64,000 bases of DNA from Pseudomonas sp. KBW05 (GTDB lineage: Bacteria > Pseudomonadota > Gammaproteobacteria > Pseudomonadales > Pseudomonadaceae), in NCBI RefSeq assembly GCF_003852405.1, contig NZ_QAJM01000007.1:124001-188000 (forward strand), read 5' to 3'. The translations under genes were made by a program, and so were the position numbers. Below, piece after piece: positions 20,646 through 28,901 of the stretch (positions are counted from its first letter, which is position 1; every line of letters starts with the position of its first letter). A model generated the notes under the pieces. That model was not told the DNA's origin and made no database searches. It was given only the letters and a program-made list of their open reading frames with translations.

Positions 20646-21373
20646 CAGCACAGGCCTCCATTCACGGCCAGGACCTGGCGGGTGATATAGCCGGCTTCGG
20701 CCGACATCAGGAAATTCACCGCGCCGGCCACCTCTTCCGGGGTGCCCATGCGTTGCGCCGGGATCATTTTCATCAGCTCTTCTACCGGTACGTTTTCATC
20801 CAGCATCGCGGTGTCGATCAACCCCGGCGCGACGCAGTTGACGGTAATCTTGCGCTTGCCCAGCTCAATCGCCAAGGCTTTGGCCGCACCGATCAGGCCG
20901 GCTTTCGAGGCGCTGTAATTGACCTGGCCACGGTTGCCGATCAACCCCGACACCGAGGTAATGCACACGATACGCCCGGCGGCGCGACGACGAATCATCG
21001 GCATCATCACCGGGTGCAGCACGTTGTAGAAACCGTCCAGGTTGGTGCGTATCACCACGTCCCAATCGTCTTCCGACAACGCCGGAAACGCGCCGTCGCG
21101 GGTCAGGCCGGCATTGAGCACCACGCCGTAATAGGCACCATGCTGCTCCACATCGGCTTCGAGGATTTCCTTGCACGCAGCCCGGTCCGCCACATCGAAT
21201 TGCAGCACGCGCGCCTTGCGGCCCAACGCTTCGATTTCGACCTGCACCGCGTCGGCTTCGGCTCGCCCGCTGCGGCAGTGCAGCACGAGGTCATGCCCGG
21301 CCTGGGCCAGGCGCAGGGCGATGGCGCGGCCGATGCCACGGCTGGAGCCGGTGACCAGTACGGATTCAGTCAT
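20645..21373 (-). CDS. apeQ: 3-Oxoacyl-ACP reductase of aryl polyene cluster (ApeQ-like)
   Basis: This short-chain dehydrogenase reduces the beta-keto group after each condensation. The 242-aa product has the NADPH motif TGSSRGIGRA (8-17), the NAG motif near 87-89 and the catalytic Ser140, Tyr153 and Lys157 (NYSASK). Length is that of FabG. It overlaps both neighbours by 1-4 bases, so translational coupling is likely. Its function inside the pigment pathway is inferred from context. Confidence 0.92.
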   Translation of the reverse strand: MTESVLVTGSSRGIGRAIALRLAQAGHDLVLHCRSGRAEADAVQVEIEALGRKARVLQFDVADRAACKEILEADVEQHGAYYGVVLNAGLTRDGAFPALSEDDWDVVIRTNLDGFYNVLHPVMMPMIRRRAAGRIVCITSVSGLIGNRGQVNYSASKAGLIGAAKALAIELGKRKITVNCVAPGLIDTAMLDENVPVEELMKMIPAQRMGTPEEVAGAVNFLMSAEAGYITRQVLAVNGGLC

Positions 21374-21831
21374 GGCGTTACGTCCTTCGATTCATCTAAA
21401 TAGGTGGCCGCCTGGGGCGGTCGGAATACGTTCAAGCGCGCACTGGCCTGGATGCCCTCGCCGGTGAGGTGGCATTCGAACACACCCATGCCGTTGTCGT
21501 CTTCCAGGGAGCGCAGGCCGTGGATGGTCAACTCGGCGCCGGCCGGGAAGTGCTCCACGTTGCACTCGAATTTACGTGTGCCCAACAGGAAGCCCAGTTC
21601 CACCGCTTCGCCTTTGTGGCGCGCACGGCAACCGGCGTAGGCGGCGACGCTTTGCGCCATCAATTCAATGCCGACCCACGCCGGCAGGCTGCCGTCGGGG
21701 CGGTTGAACAGGCCGCCGGGGGTGACGGTGACGCGGGTGCGAATCTGCTCTTCATCGTACGACAGCACCTGGTCGATCAGGATCATGTCGCCGGCATGGG
21801 GCAGCAGTTCGGCGAGTGGCCAAGGGGTCAT
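21370..21831 (-). CDS. apeP: Hotdog-fold 3-hydroxyacyl-ACP dehydratase (ApeP-like)
   Basis: This is a 153-aa single hotdog-domain protein. The LLPHAGDMILID motif holds the catalytic His12 and WVGIELMAQSVAAYAG supplies the helix with the acidic residue. In aryl polyene synthesis such dehydratases remove water to give the conjugated double bonds. The product is short, as expected for ApeP. ATGA overlap with the ketosynthase upstream. Confidence 0.88.
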   Translation of the reverse strand: MTPWPLAELLPHAGDMILIDQVLSYDEEQIRTRVTVTPGGLFNRPDGSLPAWVGIELMAQSVAAYAGCRARHKGEAVELGFLLGTRKFECNVEHFPAGAELTIHGLRSLEDDNGMGVFECHLTGEGIQASARLNVFRPPQAATYLDESKDVTP

Positions 21832-22994
21832 GGGGCCTCTCCGATAATCAGGCTGACGTTGTTGCCGCCGAAGGCAAACGAGTTGCTCATCAGGCAGCGT
21901 TTTTCCAGGGTGTCGCCGCGCCGTGCCCAGTGCAAGGCTGGCAGCGCCGGATCAGCCACGCCGTCCCAGACGTGGGGCGGCAGTTGGCCGTGGGTCAGGC
22001 TCAACCAACAGAAGGCGGCTTCCAGCGCGCCAGCCGCACCGAGGGTGTGGCCGCTCATGGGCTTGGTCGATGAGCAGGCCACGCCGTGCGGGAACAGGTT
22101 GGCGACGGCCAGGCTTTCCATGGCGTCGTTGTGCTGGGTGGCGGTGCCGTGCAGGTTCAGGTAACCGATCTGCCCGGGCTGCAATTTTGCGCTGGCCAAC
22201 GCCTTGCGCATCGACTGCAACGCGCCTTTGCCGCTGGGTTCGGGCGCGGAGATATGGTGCGCGTCGCAACTGGCGCCGCTGCCCAGCAGGGCGATGGGCG
22301 CCGGTGCCTTGCTCATCACAAACAGCACTGCCGCCTCACCGATATTGATGCCGTTGCGGTTCACCGAAAACGGGTTGCAGCGCTCGTTCGACACCGCTTC
22401 CAACGAGCTGAAGCCGTTGAGCGTGAGCTTGCATAAGCTGTCCACGCCACCACAGATCACCGCATCGCAGACGCCCAGGTCCAGCAGGCGCTGGGCACTC
22501 ATCAGCGCGCGGGCACTGGAGGTGCAGGCGGTGGAAATCACATAGGCCGGGCCGCTCAGTTGCAGCCAGTCGGCGAGGAAGTTCGCCGGGGCGCTGAGTT
22601 CCTGCTGCTGGTAGTCATAATCGCCGGGGAACTGGTTTTCCCGCAGGAAATGGGCGATGCCACGACTGGCCTCGTCGATGCCGGAAGTGCTGGTGCCCAG
22701 CACAACGCCGACCCGCGACGCGCCGTAGGTGCGGATCGCCTGGCGAATCTCGCCCTCGATCTGCAACGCCGCTTCCAGCAGCAGCTGGTTATTGCGGCTG
22801 CTCTGCTGGCCGAGTTCCGCGGGGATAGTCGCCAGCTCGCCGTGCACAGCGCCTACCGGCAACACACGCTCCGGCACCCAACCGCTTTCGGCGGCCATGC
22901 CCGAGCAGTCGCCGGCAAACAGGCTGCGGCTGACCTCGGCCTGGCCACGGCCGAGGGCGCAGATCACGCCGAGGGCGTTGAGGTAGGCCGTCAT
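21828..22994 (-). CDS. apeO: Beta-ketoacyl-ACP synthase of aryl polyene cluster (ApeO-like)
   Basis: This is a 388-aa ketosynthase with active-site Cys157 (STACTSSARA) and His residues in LNLHGTATQHND and MSGHTLGAAG. ApeO is the catalytic half of the ketosynthase/chain-length-factor pair that extends the polyene; its likely partner is the ApeC-like protein at the other end of the operon. ATG 22994 overlaps the upstream stop (ATGA). The longer frame upstream was rejected because it lies inside the lipoprotein gene. Confidence 0.9.
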   Translation of the reverse strand: MTAYLNALGVICALGRGQAEVSRSLFAGDCSGMAAESGWVPERVLPVGAVHGELATIPAELGQQSSRNNQLLLEAALQIEGEIRQAIRTYGASRVGVVLGTSTSGIDEASRGIAHFLRENQFPGDYDYQQQELSAPANFLADWLQLSGPAYVISTACTSSARALMSAQRLLDLGVCDAVICGGVDSLCKLTLNGFSSLEAVSNERCNPFSVNRNGINIGEAAVLFVMSKAPAPIALLGSGASCDAHHISAPEPSGKGALQSMRKALASAKLQPGQIGYLNLHGTATQHNDAMESLAVANLFPHGVACSSTKPMSGHTLGAAGALEAAFCWLSLTHGQLPPHVWDGVADPALPALHWARRGDTLEKRCLMSNSFAFGGNNVSLIIGEAP

Positions 22995-23473
22995 TGCGCG
23001 GCCCCCAGCGGCGTGATGCGGTAGCTCAGGGGCTGGCCGCTGATGTTCACGCTGAACACCTCGGACGACTGATACACAATCTGCCAATGGCCCGGCAGGG
23101 TGCGCGTCAGGTCCATCGCCTGGGCGCTTGGATACAGCGCGCGCAGATCATCGGCCGAGGTCAGCGCAAACAGCAGCGCGGCAAACAGCTCGCGCGCCTG
23201 GGGATTGGGCGGCAGCAAGCCGTCGGCCTGCCACTGTCCATCGATCAGCTTTTGCCGGGCCTGGGGAATGCCCAGCGGGTCCATCATCGACCAGCGAATG
23301 CCGTTGCCTTCGCGTTGGATCACCAGCAGCCAGTCCTGGCTTTGGCCGTCGGCCAGGCGTTGCACGTGCAATTGCAGGGGCAACGCCAGGCTCGGGGTTT
23401 TCTCCGGCAACGGTGGCTGGCTGGCGCAGGCGCTCAGCAACAACAGGCAGCCGATCAGCAACACACGGATCAT
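22991..23473 (-). CDS. apeN: DUF3261 lipoprotein (ApeN-like)
   Basis: This 160-aa protein has a signal peptide and lipobox (LLLLSACAS, lipidated Cys at about 16), followed by a DUF3261-like body. Proteins of this family occur in aryl polyene clusters and are thought to help place the pigment lipid in the outer membrane; the mechanism is not known. ATG 23473 sits exactly at the lipoprotein signal and overlaps the methyltransferase stop (ATGA). Confidence 0.85.
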   Translation of the reverse strand: MIRVLLIGCLLLLSACASQPPLPEKTPSLALPLQLHVQRLADGQSQDWLLVIQREGNGIRWSMMDPLGIPQARQKLIDGQWQADGLLPPNPQARELFAALLFALTSADDLRALYPSAQAMDLTRTLPGHWQIVYQSSEVFSVNISGQPLSYRITPLGAAQ

Positions 23474-24204
23474 GTGGCCGCGCTCGCCAGGGGCTTGCGT
23501 GCCACGCAGTTGACCAGGGTTTCTTCGCGCTGCCCCACTGGCGGCGCCTTGCGCAGGCCCCAGCGTTCCAGCAGGCCGAAATCGCTGGAACGGCTCCACC
23601 ACAGATACGGGTACGAGACGTTCTGCGGGCCGAATTCAAAGCCCTGTTCGCGGATCATCTCCAAGTATTGCTCGGCGCTTTTCTGCACGTGCATCGGGTG
23701 GCGGAACAGCCAGCGGATCACCCAGGTGTCGATATAGGCTTCGGTGGACTCGGCAAACAGCAGATACCCGCCCGGCTTGAGCACGCGGTAGAACTCTTTC
23801 AGCGCGCGATGCTGTTCGACCAAGTGATGGAAGGTCTGGTGGCAGAACAGGATATCGACGCTTTCATCCGGCACATCGAGCGTGGCGCAATCGCTGCCGA
23901 TCAGCTCCACGGCCATGCCCTGGCGCGCCGCTTCAGCCTGGCTCAGTGTCAGGCTGTGGGGATCGGCGTCGAGGCCGATCAGGCGTGCGGGGGCGAACAC
24001 CTGCCGCAGGTATTGGAACGACTTGCCCTGGCCGCAACCGGCATCCAGCAGCACCGGCGCCTCTGGCAGCGGGTCAGTGAACAGGCTGCGCAGGTCGTTG
24101 ATCGCCACGCGCAACACATGGTGCTGCCAGGTGTGGCTGCGCAAAAACCAGAAGCCGAACTTGGTTTCCTCGACGTAGTTTTTACTTAAATACTGACTGC
24201 TCAT
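23470..24204 (-). CDS. SAM-dependent methyltransferase in aryl polyene cluster
   Basis: This is a 244-aa class I methyltransferase with the SAM motif LLDAGCGQGKS (about 51-61), the acidic ribose contact in IGLDADPHSL and a motif IV region LFCHQTFHHLV. It overlaps both neighbours by 4 bases and lies between the halogenase-like gene and apeN. Methylated aryl head groups are known for some aryl polyenes, so O- or C-methylation of the aryl ring is a reasonable guess. The substrate cannot be read from sequence. Confidence 0.88.
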   Translation of the reverse strand: MSSQYLSKNYVEETKFGFWFLRSHTWQHHVLRVAINDLRSLFTDPLPEAPVLLDAGCGQGKSFQYLRQVFAPARLIGLDADPHSLTLSQAEAARQGMAVELIGSDCATLDVPDESVDILFCHQTFHHLVEQHRALKEFYRVLKPGGYLLFAESTEAYIDTWVIRWLFRHPMHVQKSAEQYLEMIREQGFEFGPQNVSYPYLWWSRSSDFGLLERWGLRKAPPVGQREETLVNCVARKPLASAAT

Positions 24205-25448
24205 ACCGGCTCACCCGCACAGATTTCCGACAACATCCGCAAGCGTCGCTTGGGCTCGCTGACAAACGGGTTGCGCTCATCCCACGCGTAACCGGCGAGG
24301 ATCGAGCAGATCATCCGGCGGATCTCCGGCGAGCTGTCCGGGTGGTAGATCACATCCTGGAACGTCCCTGCATACCAGCCTTCGACGTAGCAGCGGAAGG
24401 TGTCCACGCCACGCTTCAATGGCTCGGCAAACTCGGTTTGCCAGTCCACGGTTTCGCCTTTGAGCTGGCGATGCAGCAGGGCGGCGGCCATGCTCGCCGA
24501 GCGCATGGCGATGGTCACGCCAGACGAGAACACCGGGTCGAGGAATTCTGCCGCATTGCCCAGCAGCGCAAAGCCCGGCCCGTGCAAGGTTTTGACGTTG
24601 GCCGAGTAGCCGCCGATGGTGCGCGCGGGCGTGTCCCAGACGGCGTTTTGCAGGACGCCGGACAAGCTTGGGGTTTCGTCGATAAACCCGCGCAGGCAGG
24701 CGTCGAGGTCGCCGTCGCGGCCGTCGAAATGCTCCTTGGCCGCGACCACGCCCACCGAGCAGCGACCGTTGCTGAACGGGATGCTCCAGAACCAGATGTC
24801 ACGCTGGGTCGGGTGGGTGGTGATGAGGATTTTGGTTCGGTCGAAACCGGGGTGTTCGATGCGGTCTTCGATATGGGTGAACACCGCCTGGCGCACCGGG
24901 AAATCCGACGGCGCTTCGAGGTCCAGCAGGCGCGGCAGCACACGGCCGTAGCCACTGGCGTCGAGCACGAACTTGGCCTTGAGGTGGTACTCGCTGCCGT
25001 TCTCGCGGCGCACGTGAAGGTAGTGGGTTTCACCTTTGAAATCGACGCCGACGATGGTTTCTCCGTAGCGGATTTCCACGCCCTGCCGCGCCGCCTGATC
25101 GGCCAGCAACTTGTCGAACTCGCCGCGCTGCACCTGGAAGGTGGTCGGCTTGCCCTGGCTGAACGTATCGCTGAAATCAAACGCGCTGTAGCGCTCGCCC
25201 CAGGCGAACGCGGCGCCGGTTTTCACCTGGAAACCGGCGGCCTGCACGGCGTCGAGCATGCCGGCTTCTTCGATGAAGTCGATGCAGTGAGACAGCAGGC
25301 TTTCGCCGATCGAGAACCGTGGAAAATGCTGGCGCTCGATAATCAGTACATCATGCCCTTTGCGCTTTAACAGCGCGGCGGCGATGGCCCCGGACGGACC
25401 GGCACCGATCACCACCACCTGGCGACGTTCCATTTCAACTATGGGCAC
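24201..25448 (-). CDS. Flavin-dependent halogenase-like oxidoreductase in aryl polyene cluster
   Basis: This 415-aa FAD protein has the dinucleotide motif VVVIGAGPSGAIAA near the start and the FSIGES motif at about 45-50. W219-F-W-S-I-P224 fits the WxWxIP pattern typical of flavin-dependent halogenases. Lys76 in FQVKTGAAFAWG lies where halogenases carry the Lys that handles hypohalous acid. GPGFALLGNAAEFLDPVFSSGV is the second FAD site. The start is a GTG at 25448 with a perfect AAGGAG five bases upstream, rather than the ATG before that site. Related proteins without halogenase activity exist, so ring hydroxylation or reduction remains possible. Confidence 0.82.
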   Translation of the reverse strand: MPIVEMERRQVVVIGAGPSGAIAAALLKRKGHDVLIIERQHFPRFSIGESLLSHCIDFIEEAGMLDAVQAAGFQVKTGAAFAWGERYSAFDFSDTFSQGKPTTFQVQRGEFDKLLADQAARQGVEIRYGETIVGVDFKGETHYLHVRRENGSEYHLKAKFVLDASGYGRVLPRLLDLEAPSDFPVRQAVFTHIEDRIEHPGFDRTKILITTHPTQRDIWFWSIPFSNGRCSVGVVAAKEHFDGRDGDLDACLRGFIDETPSLSGVLQNAVWDTPARTIGGYSANVKTLHGPGFALLGNAAEFLDPVFSSGVTIAMRSASMAAALLHRQLKGETVDWQTEFAEPLKRGVDTFRCYVEGWYAGTFQDVIYHPDSSPEIRRMICSILAGYAWDERNPFVSEPKRRLRMLSEICAGEPV

Positions 25449-25481
25449 GAGGGCTCCTTGCCGCATTGGCGATAATCACAT

Positions 25482-27794
25482 TCATAAGGCGTGTTTCTGT
25501 TTCCCGGCCCAGGGCGCCAGCATAAAGCTGAATGCCAGGCCGAGGCTGACCGATAAGCCGAAATTACTCACCGCCGGTGTGCTGGACACCGCCAGCAGGC
25601 CGAACGACAACCAGGTCGTCAGCGCCGCCAGCAGCGTGCCCAGCAGGCTGACCGCCGGGCCGCCGATCTGTTCGCGCATGAGGATCGCGTAATCGACGCT
25701 GATGGCCGTGACCAGCAGCAGGCCGAACAGGCTGAACAAGGTCAGCGGCTGGCCCAGCCAACCGAGGCTGGCCAGGCTGCACAGTGCGGCGAGCAACGGC
25801 AGGGCGACGATGCGCAGGGCACCGCCGAAGCCGAACGGCAGGATCAGCAACAGCACGATCAGCACGCACGACATCAATTTCAATTCAGCGGCGCTGATCT
25901 GCGTATCGGCAAACACCCGGTTCAGGTCGCCGAGGCGATCCACCAGTTGCACCCCGGGCAAGTCCAAGGCCTGCACCCGCAGTAGCGCCGGGTTGTTCAG
26001 GCCTTGCAGGCTGACCATCGCTGCCACGCCGCCGTCTACCGGGCCGAGCCACAAGGTACGCCAGGGTTCGGCCAGCGGGCCTTGCAGCGCGGCGTCGATG
26101 TCTTGGGTGGGCAGCGCTTGCAGTTGCGCGACTTCGCCTTGCAGGGCGCTGGCGGGGACGCCGAGATCCAGCAGCGGTTGCCAGTGTTGCGGCAGATTGT
26201 TCAGTGCCTCGCGCAGCGTTTGTTGCTCGGCGGGCAGGCTGACCAGTTGGCTGAGCGCCATATAGCCTTGGAGCTTGCCCATGTTCACCAGTTGGTCGAG
26301 GCGCTGGCCCAGGGCGCTTTCCCGTTCCAGCAACTGCTGTTGGTTCTCGGCGCGCACCAGAAAGAACTGGCTAGTGGGTTGGAACCCGGTAATCCGCGCC
26401 ACGGCTTGTGCTTCTTGCAGCAATTGCGGCGGCGCGCCGATCCATTGGCGAATGTCGTTTTTGCTGTTGAGCTGCCACAGGCCACCGGCGCAAAACAGCA
26501 GCAGCAGGACCAGCAGCGCCGCGCTCGGCACGCGCTTGAGCAACGATTCGCGCACCAGCCACAGGCATTCGGCAATGCGCAGCGGCCATTGCGCCGGGCG
26601 CAGTTCGACGCCCTTGAGCAGCGCCGGCAACAGGCACACCGCAGACAGGTACGCGCCGACCAGGCCGGCCGCCGAGAACACCGCGATTTGCGTCAGCGCC
26701 GGGAATGGCGTCCAGGCCAGCGCCAGGTAACCGATGCAACTGGTCGCCAGGCTCAGGCTCAGCCCCGGCAGCGTCAGGCGCAGCGCCGGCCAGCTGCGCC
26801 AGGGGTTCAGGCTCCAGCTTTTCGACAGGTAGTGCAGCGGGTAATCCACCGCCACGCCGATCAGGCTGGAGCCCAGCACCAGGGTCATCACATGCATATG
26901 GCCGAACAGCGCCACACAGGCCACCGCGCCAAACAGCATGCCCACCAGCACCGGCACAAACGCCAGCAACACGCGCCAGCGGCGGAAGGCGAGCAGCAGC
27001 AACAACAGGATACCGACGGTGGCGCCGCCGCCGACCCATGTGATTTCCCGCGTGGCTTGCTGCTGACCATTGGCCGCATACAGCAGCCCGCTGGCGGCGA
27101 GCAACTGCGCGCCTTGCTCGCCGGCCTGTGCACGGCTAGCCTGGAGCAGGTCCGCCACTTGCAGCGGCAGTTTCATATCGAAGGCATTGCCGGTGGTGCG
27201 CGCACGCAGCAGCACCCAGCTCTTGCCGTCGGCATCGGCAATCAACGCGCCGCTGCCGATATCCAGCTGTACCGAGCCATGTTGCGGCTGGCTGTTCTGG
27301 ATGCGTCCGGTCAGGCCCAGCCAGTCATCCTGGCTCGGCACCAGGCTGAAGCCGGTGAAGGGGTCGAACAGCGCTTGCACACGCTGCTGGATGAATGCGT
27401 CGGGTTGTTCGATCAGTTGCTCGCGGTCCTTGGCCGAGAGCATCGCCAGGCGCCCGCGCAGCAATTGCTCGCGCAGCGCCGGCAAGTCGGCTTGCAGGTT
27501 CCACTGGACCTTTTCAAACAGGCCGCTGGCTTGCCAGCGCTCGCCCAATTGTTGCGCCACGGCCACCGCTTGCTGGCGGTCGGCATGCCCCACCAGTACC
27601 AGCATTTCGCGGTTCAACGGCTCTTGCATGCGCTGTTCGGCTTGCAGCTCCAGGGCGTCCGGCGTGTTGCCCGGCACCAGCTCCATCAGGTTCGCCGACA
27701 ACGGCGCGCCATGGCGCCACTGCCAGCCGGCCAGGGCCAGCACGGCCACCAGCAGGATCAGGAACAGGCGCGGTAACAGACACTCACTGCGCAA
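25482..27794 (-). CDS. apeM: RND/MMPL-family exporter (ApeM-like)
   Basis: This 770-aa inner-membrane protein has two repeats of one membrane helix, a large periplasmic loop and a bundle of five to six helices, typical of the MMPL/RND branch. In aryl polyene clusters this protein is thought to move the polyene lipid from the inner membrane towards the outer membrane, with the LolA-like carrier next to it. The start is a TTG at 27794 overlapping the end of apeL by 11 bases. No in-frame ATG is available near there, so the start is uncertain. Confidence 0.87.
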   Translation of the reverse strand: MRSECLLPRLFLILLVAVLALAGWQWRHGAPLSANLMELVPGNTPDALELQAEQRMQEPLNREMLVLVGHADRQQAVAVAQQLGERWQASGLFEKVQWNLQADLPALREQLLRGRLAMLSAKDREQLIEQPDAFIQQRVQALFDPFTGFSLVPSQDDWLGLTGRIQNSQPQHGSVQLDIGSGALIADADGKSWVLLRARTTGNAFDMKLPLQVADLLQASRAQAGEQGAQLLAASGLLYAANGQQQATREITWVGGGATVGILLLLLLAFRRWRVLLAFVPVLVGMLFGAVACVALFGHMHVMTLVLGSSLIGVAVDYPLHYLSKSWSLNPWRSWPALRLTLPGLSLSLATSCIGYLALAWTPFPALTQIAVFSAAGLVGAYLSAVCLLPALLKGVELRPAQWPLRIAECLWLVRESLLKRVPSAALLVLLLLFCAGGLWQLNSKNDIRQWIGAPPQLLQEAQAVARITGFQPTSQFFLVRAENQQQLLERESALGQRLDQLVNMGKLQGYMALSQLVSLPAEQQTLREALNNLPQHWQPLLDLGVPASALQGEVAQLQALPTQDIDAALQGPLAEPWRTLWLGPVDGGVAAMVSLQGLNNPALLRVQALDLPGVQLVDRLGDLNRVFADTQISAAELKLMSCVLIVLLLILPFGFGGALRIVALPLLAALCSLASLGWLGQPLTLFSLFGLLLVTAISVDYAILMREQIGGPAVSLLGTLLAALTTWLSFGLLAVSSTPAVSNFGLSVSLGLAFSFMLAPWAGKQKHAL

Positions 27795-28479
27795 AGTCGT
27801 GTCTCTCCGCGTCGCTCAAGGGCAGGGCTGCGGTGCTGTCCTGCATCCGCAGCAGGGTGCTGTCGCCCTGGGTTTCCAGCAGCTCGATTTTTTGCACCAG
27901 CTCGCCACCGTCGATATTGATCTGGGTGAAGACCTGTTTTAACAGCAGGGAGCGTGGGATCAGCGTCAGCTTCCAGTCGTTGGCCTCGCCTTTCAATTGC
28001 AGTTCGAAGTCACGCTGCAAGCCGCTGCTGTCGCCCTGGAGCACGGCAAGGAACAGGCGATTCTGCTCGGCACCGGCGCTCTTGTTCGGCAAGGGCTGCC
28101 AACCGCTGGCGTCACGGCGGGCGATGCCTTGGGCGCTGATGCGGTAGTCCTGTTGCAGCGGGGTTTTCAGCAGCCACAGCAGGCCGTGGTCCTTGGCGAG
28201 GACGAAGGTGCCTTTGCTGACCAGCGGTTGGGGCAGGGCACGCAGGTGTTTTTCCTGGGTGAAGTTGCCGTGGATGACCGAGGGTTTGGCCAGTTGGTCG
28301 CTGAGTTGCTGCAAGTCAAAAGCATGGGCCATGCCTGAAACGCTCAACAACAGGATGAACGCGGTCCATGTGGGAGCGGGCTTGCTCGCGAAGGACCTGA
28401 GGGCGCCGCGGCGTGTCAGGTACCCAGTGATATCGTTGACGACCTTCGCGAGCAAGCCCGCTCCCACAGGGGATTTCAT
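27784..28479 (-). CDS. apeL: LolA-like periplasmic carrier (ApeL-like) with REPIN inside its 5' end
   Basis: LolA-fold proteins ferry lipids across the periplasm. The body (from FDLQQLSDQL) matches the LolA-like proteins of aryl polyene operons. ATG 28479 overlaps the thioesterase stop (ATGA). Codons 5-37 are encoded by a REPIN. Removing those 33 codons joins MKSP to WTAFILLLSVSGMAHA, a compact normal signal peptide. With the REPIN the 231-aa frame stays open and the n-region is about 33 residues longer and contains several Arg and Lys. Whether export still works, or whether translation starts internally at a CTG/TTG, cannot be told from sequence. Confidence 0.85.
   Translation of the reverse strand: MKSPVGAGLLAKVVNDITGYLTRRGALRSFASKPAPTWTAFILLLSVSGMAHAFDLQQLSDQLAKPSVIHGNFTQEKHLRALPQPLVSKGTFVLAKDHGLLWLLKTPLQQDYRISAQGIARRDASGWQPLPNKSAGAEQNRLFLAVLQGDSSGLQRDFELQLKGEANDWKLTLIPRSLLLKQVFTQINIDGGELVQKIELLETQGDSTLLRMQDSTAALPLSDAERHDFAQ
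28369..28468. repeat. REPIN E inside apeL coding region
   Basis: Inverted GTGGGAGCGGGCTTGCTCGCGA arms enclose a longer spacer than the other copies of this type (total 100 bases). Unlike all others in the window it lies within an open reading frame and keeps the frame open. Confidence 0.93.
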
Positions 28480-28901
28480 TTCAAGGCTCTCTCTACGGCG
28501 TCGGTGAATATCTTGGGGGAGGCCAATTGCATCTCGCGACTGGCGATTTCCACCGCCACTTGCACCGTGCTCGCTCGGGTCAACCGCTCGCCGCTGGCCA
28601 AATCGGTAATCAGGTAATTAACCTTCAAACGGTTCTCCCACTCCACCAGGCTCGCGCGTACGTTGATCGTCTGGCCAAATACCGCACCACGCACGTAGCG
28701 CAGCTGCATGTCGATCACCGGCCAGGCGTAGCCCGACTCCAGCATCTGCGTGTAGTTGTGGCCGAGTTTGTCCAGTAGCGCGCAGCGCGCCACTTCCAGG
28801 TACTTCACGTAATGCCCGTGCCAGACGACGTTCATGGTGTCGACGTCGAAAAACGGCACGAGGATCTCGGTGTCGCAGTGCAACACGCCGGGGCTACGCA
28901 T
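28476..28901 (-). CDS. apeK: Acyl-CoA/acyl-ACP thioesterase, hotdog fold (ApeK-like)
   Basis: This 141-aa protein resembles 4-hydroxybenzoyl-CoA thioesterase. The FFDVDTMNVVWHGHYVKYLEVAR motif holds the catalytic Asp and the conserved His. In aryl polyene operons ApeK is a thioesterase believed to release or proofread ACP-bound intermediates. Its ATG lies inside the end of the ammonia-lyase gene (8-base overlap) and its stop overlaps the apeL start by 4 bases. Confidence 0.9.
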   Translation of the reverse strand: MRSPGVLHCDTEILVPFFDVDTMNVVWHGHYVKYLEVARCALLDKLGHNYTQMLESGYAWPVIDMQLRYVRGAVFGQTINVRASLVEWENRLKVNYLITDLASGERLTRASTVQVAVEIASREMQLASPKIFTDAVERALK

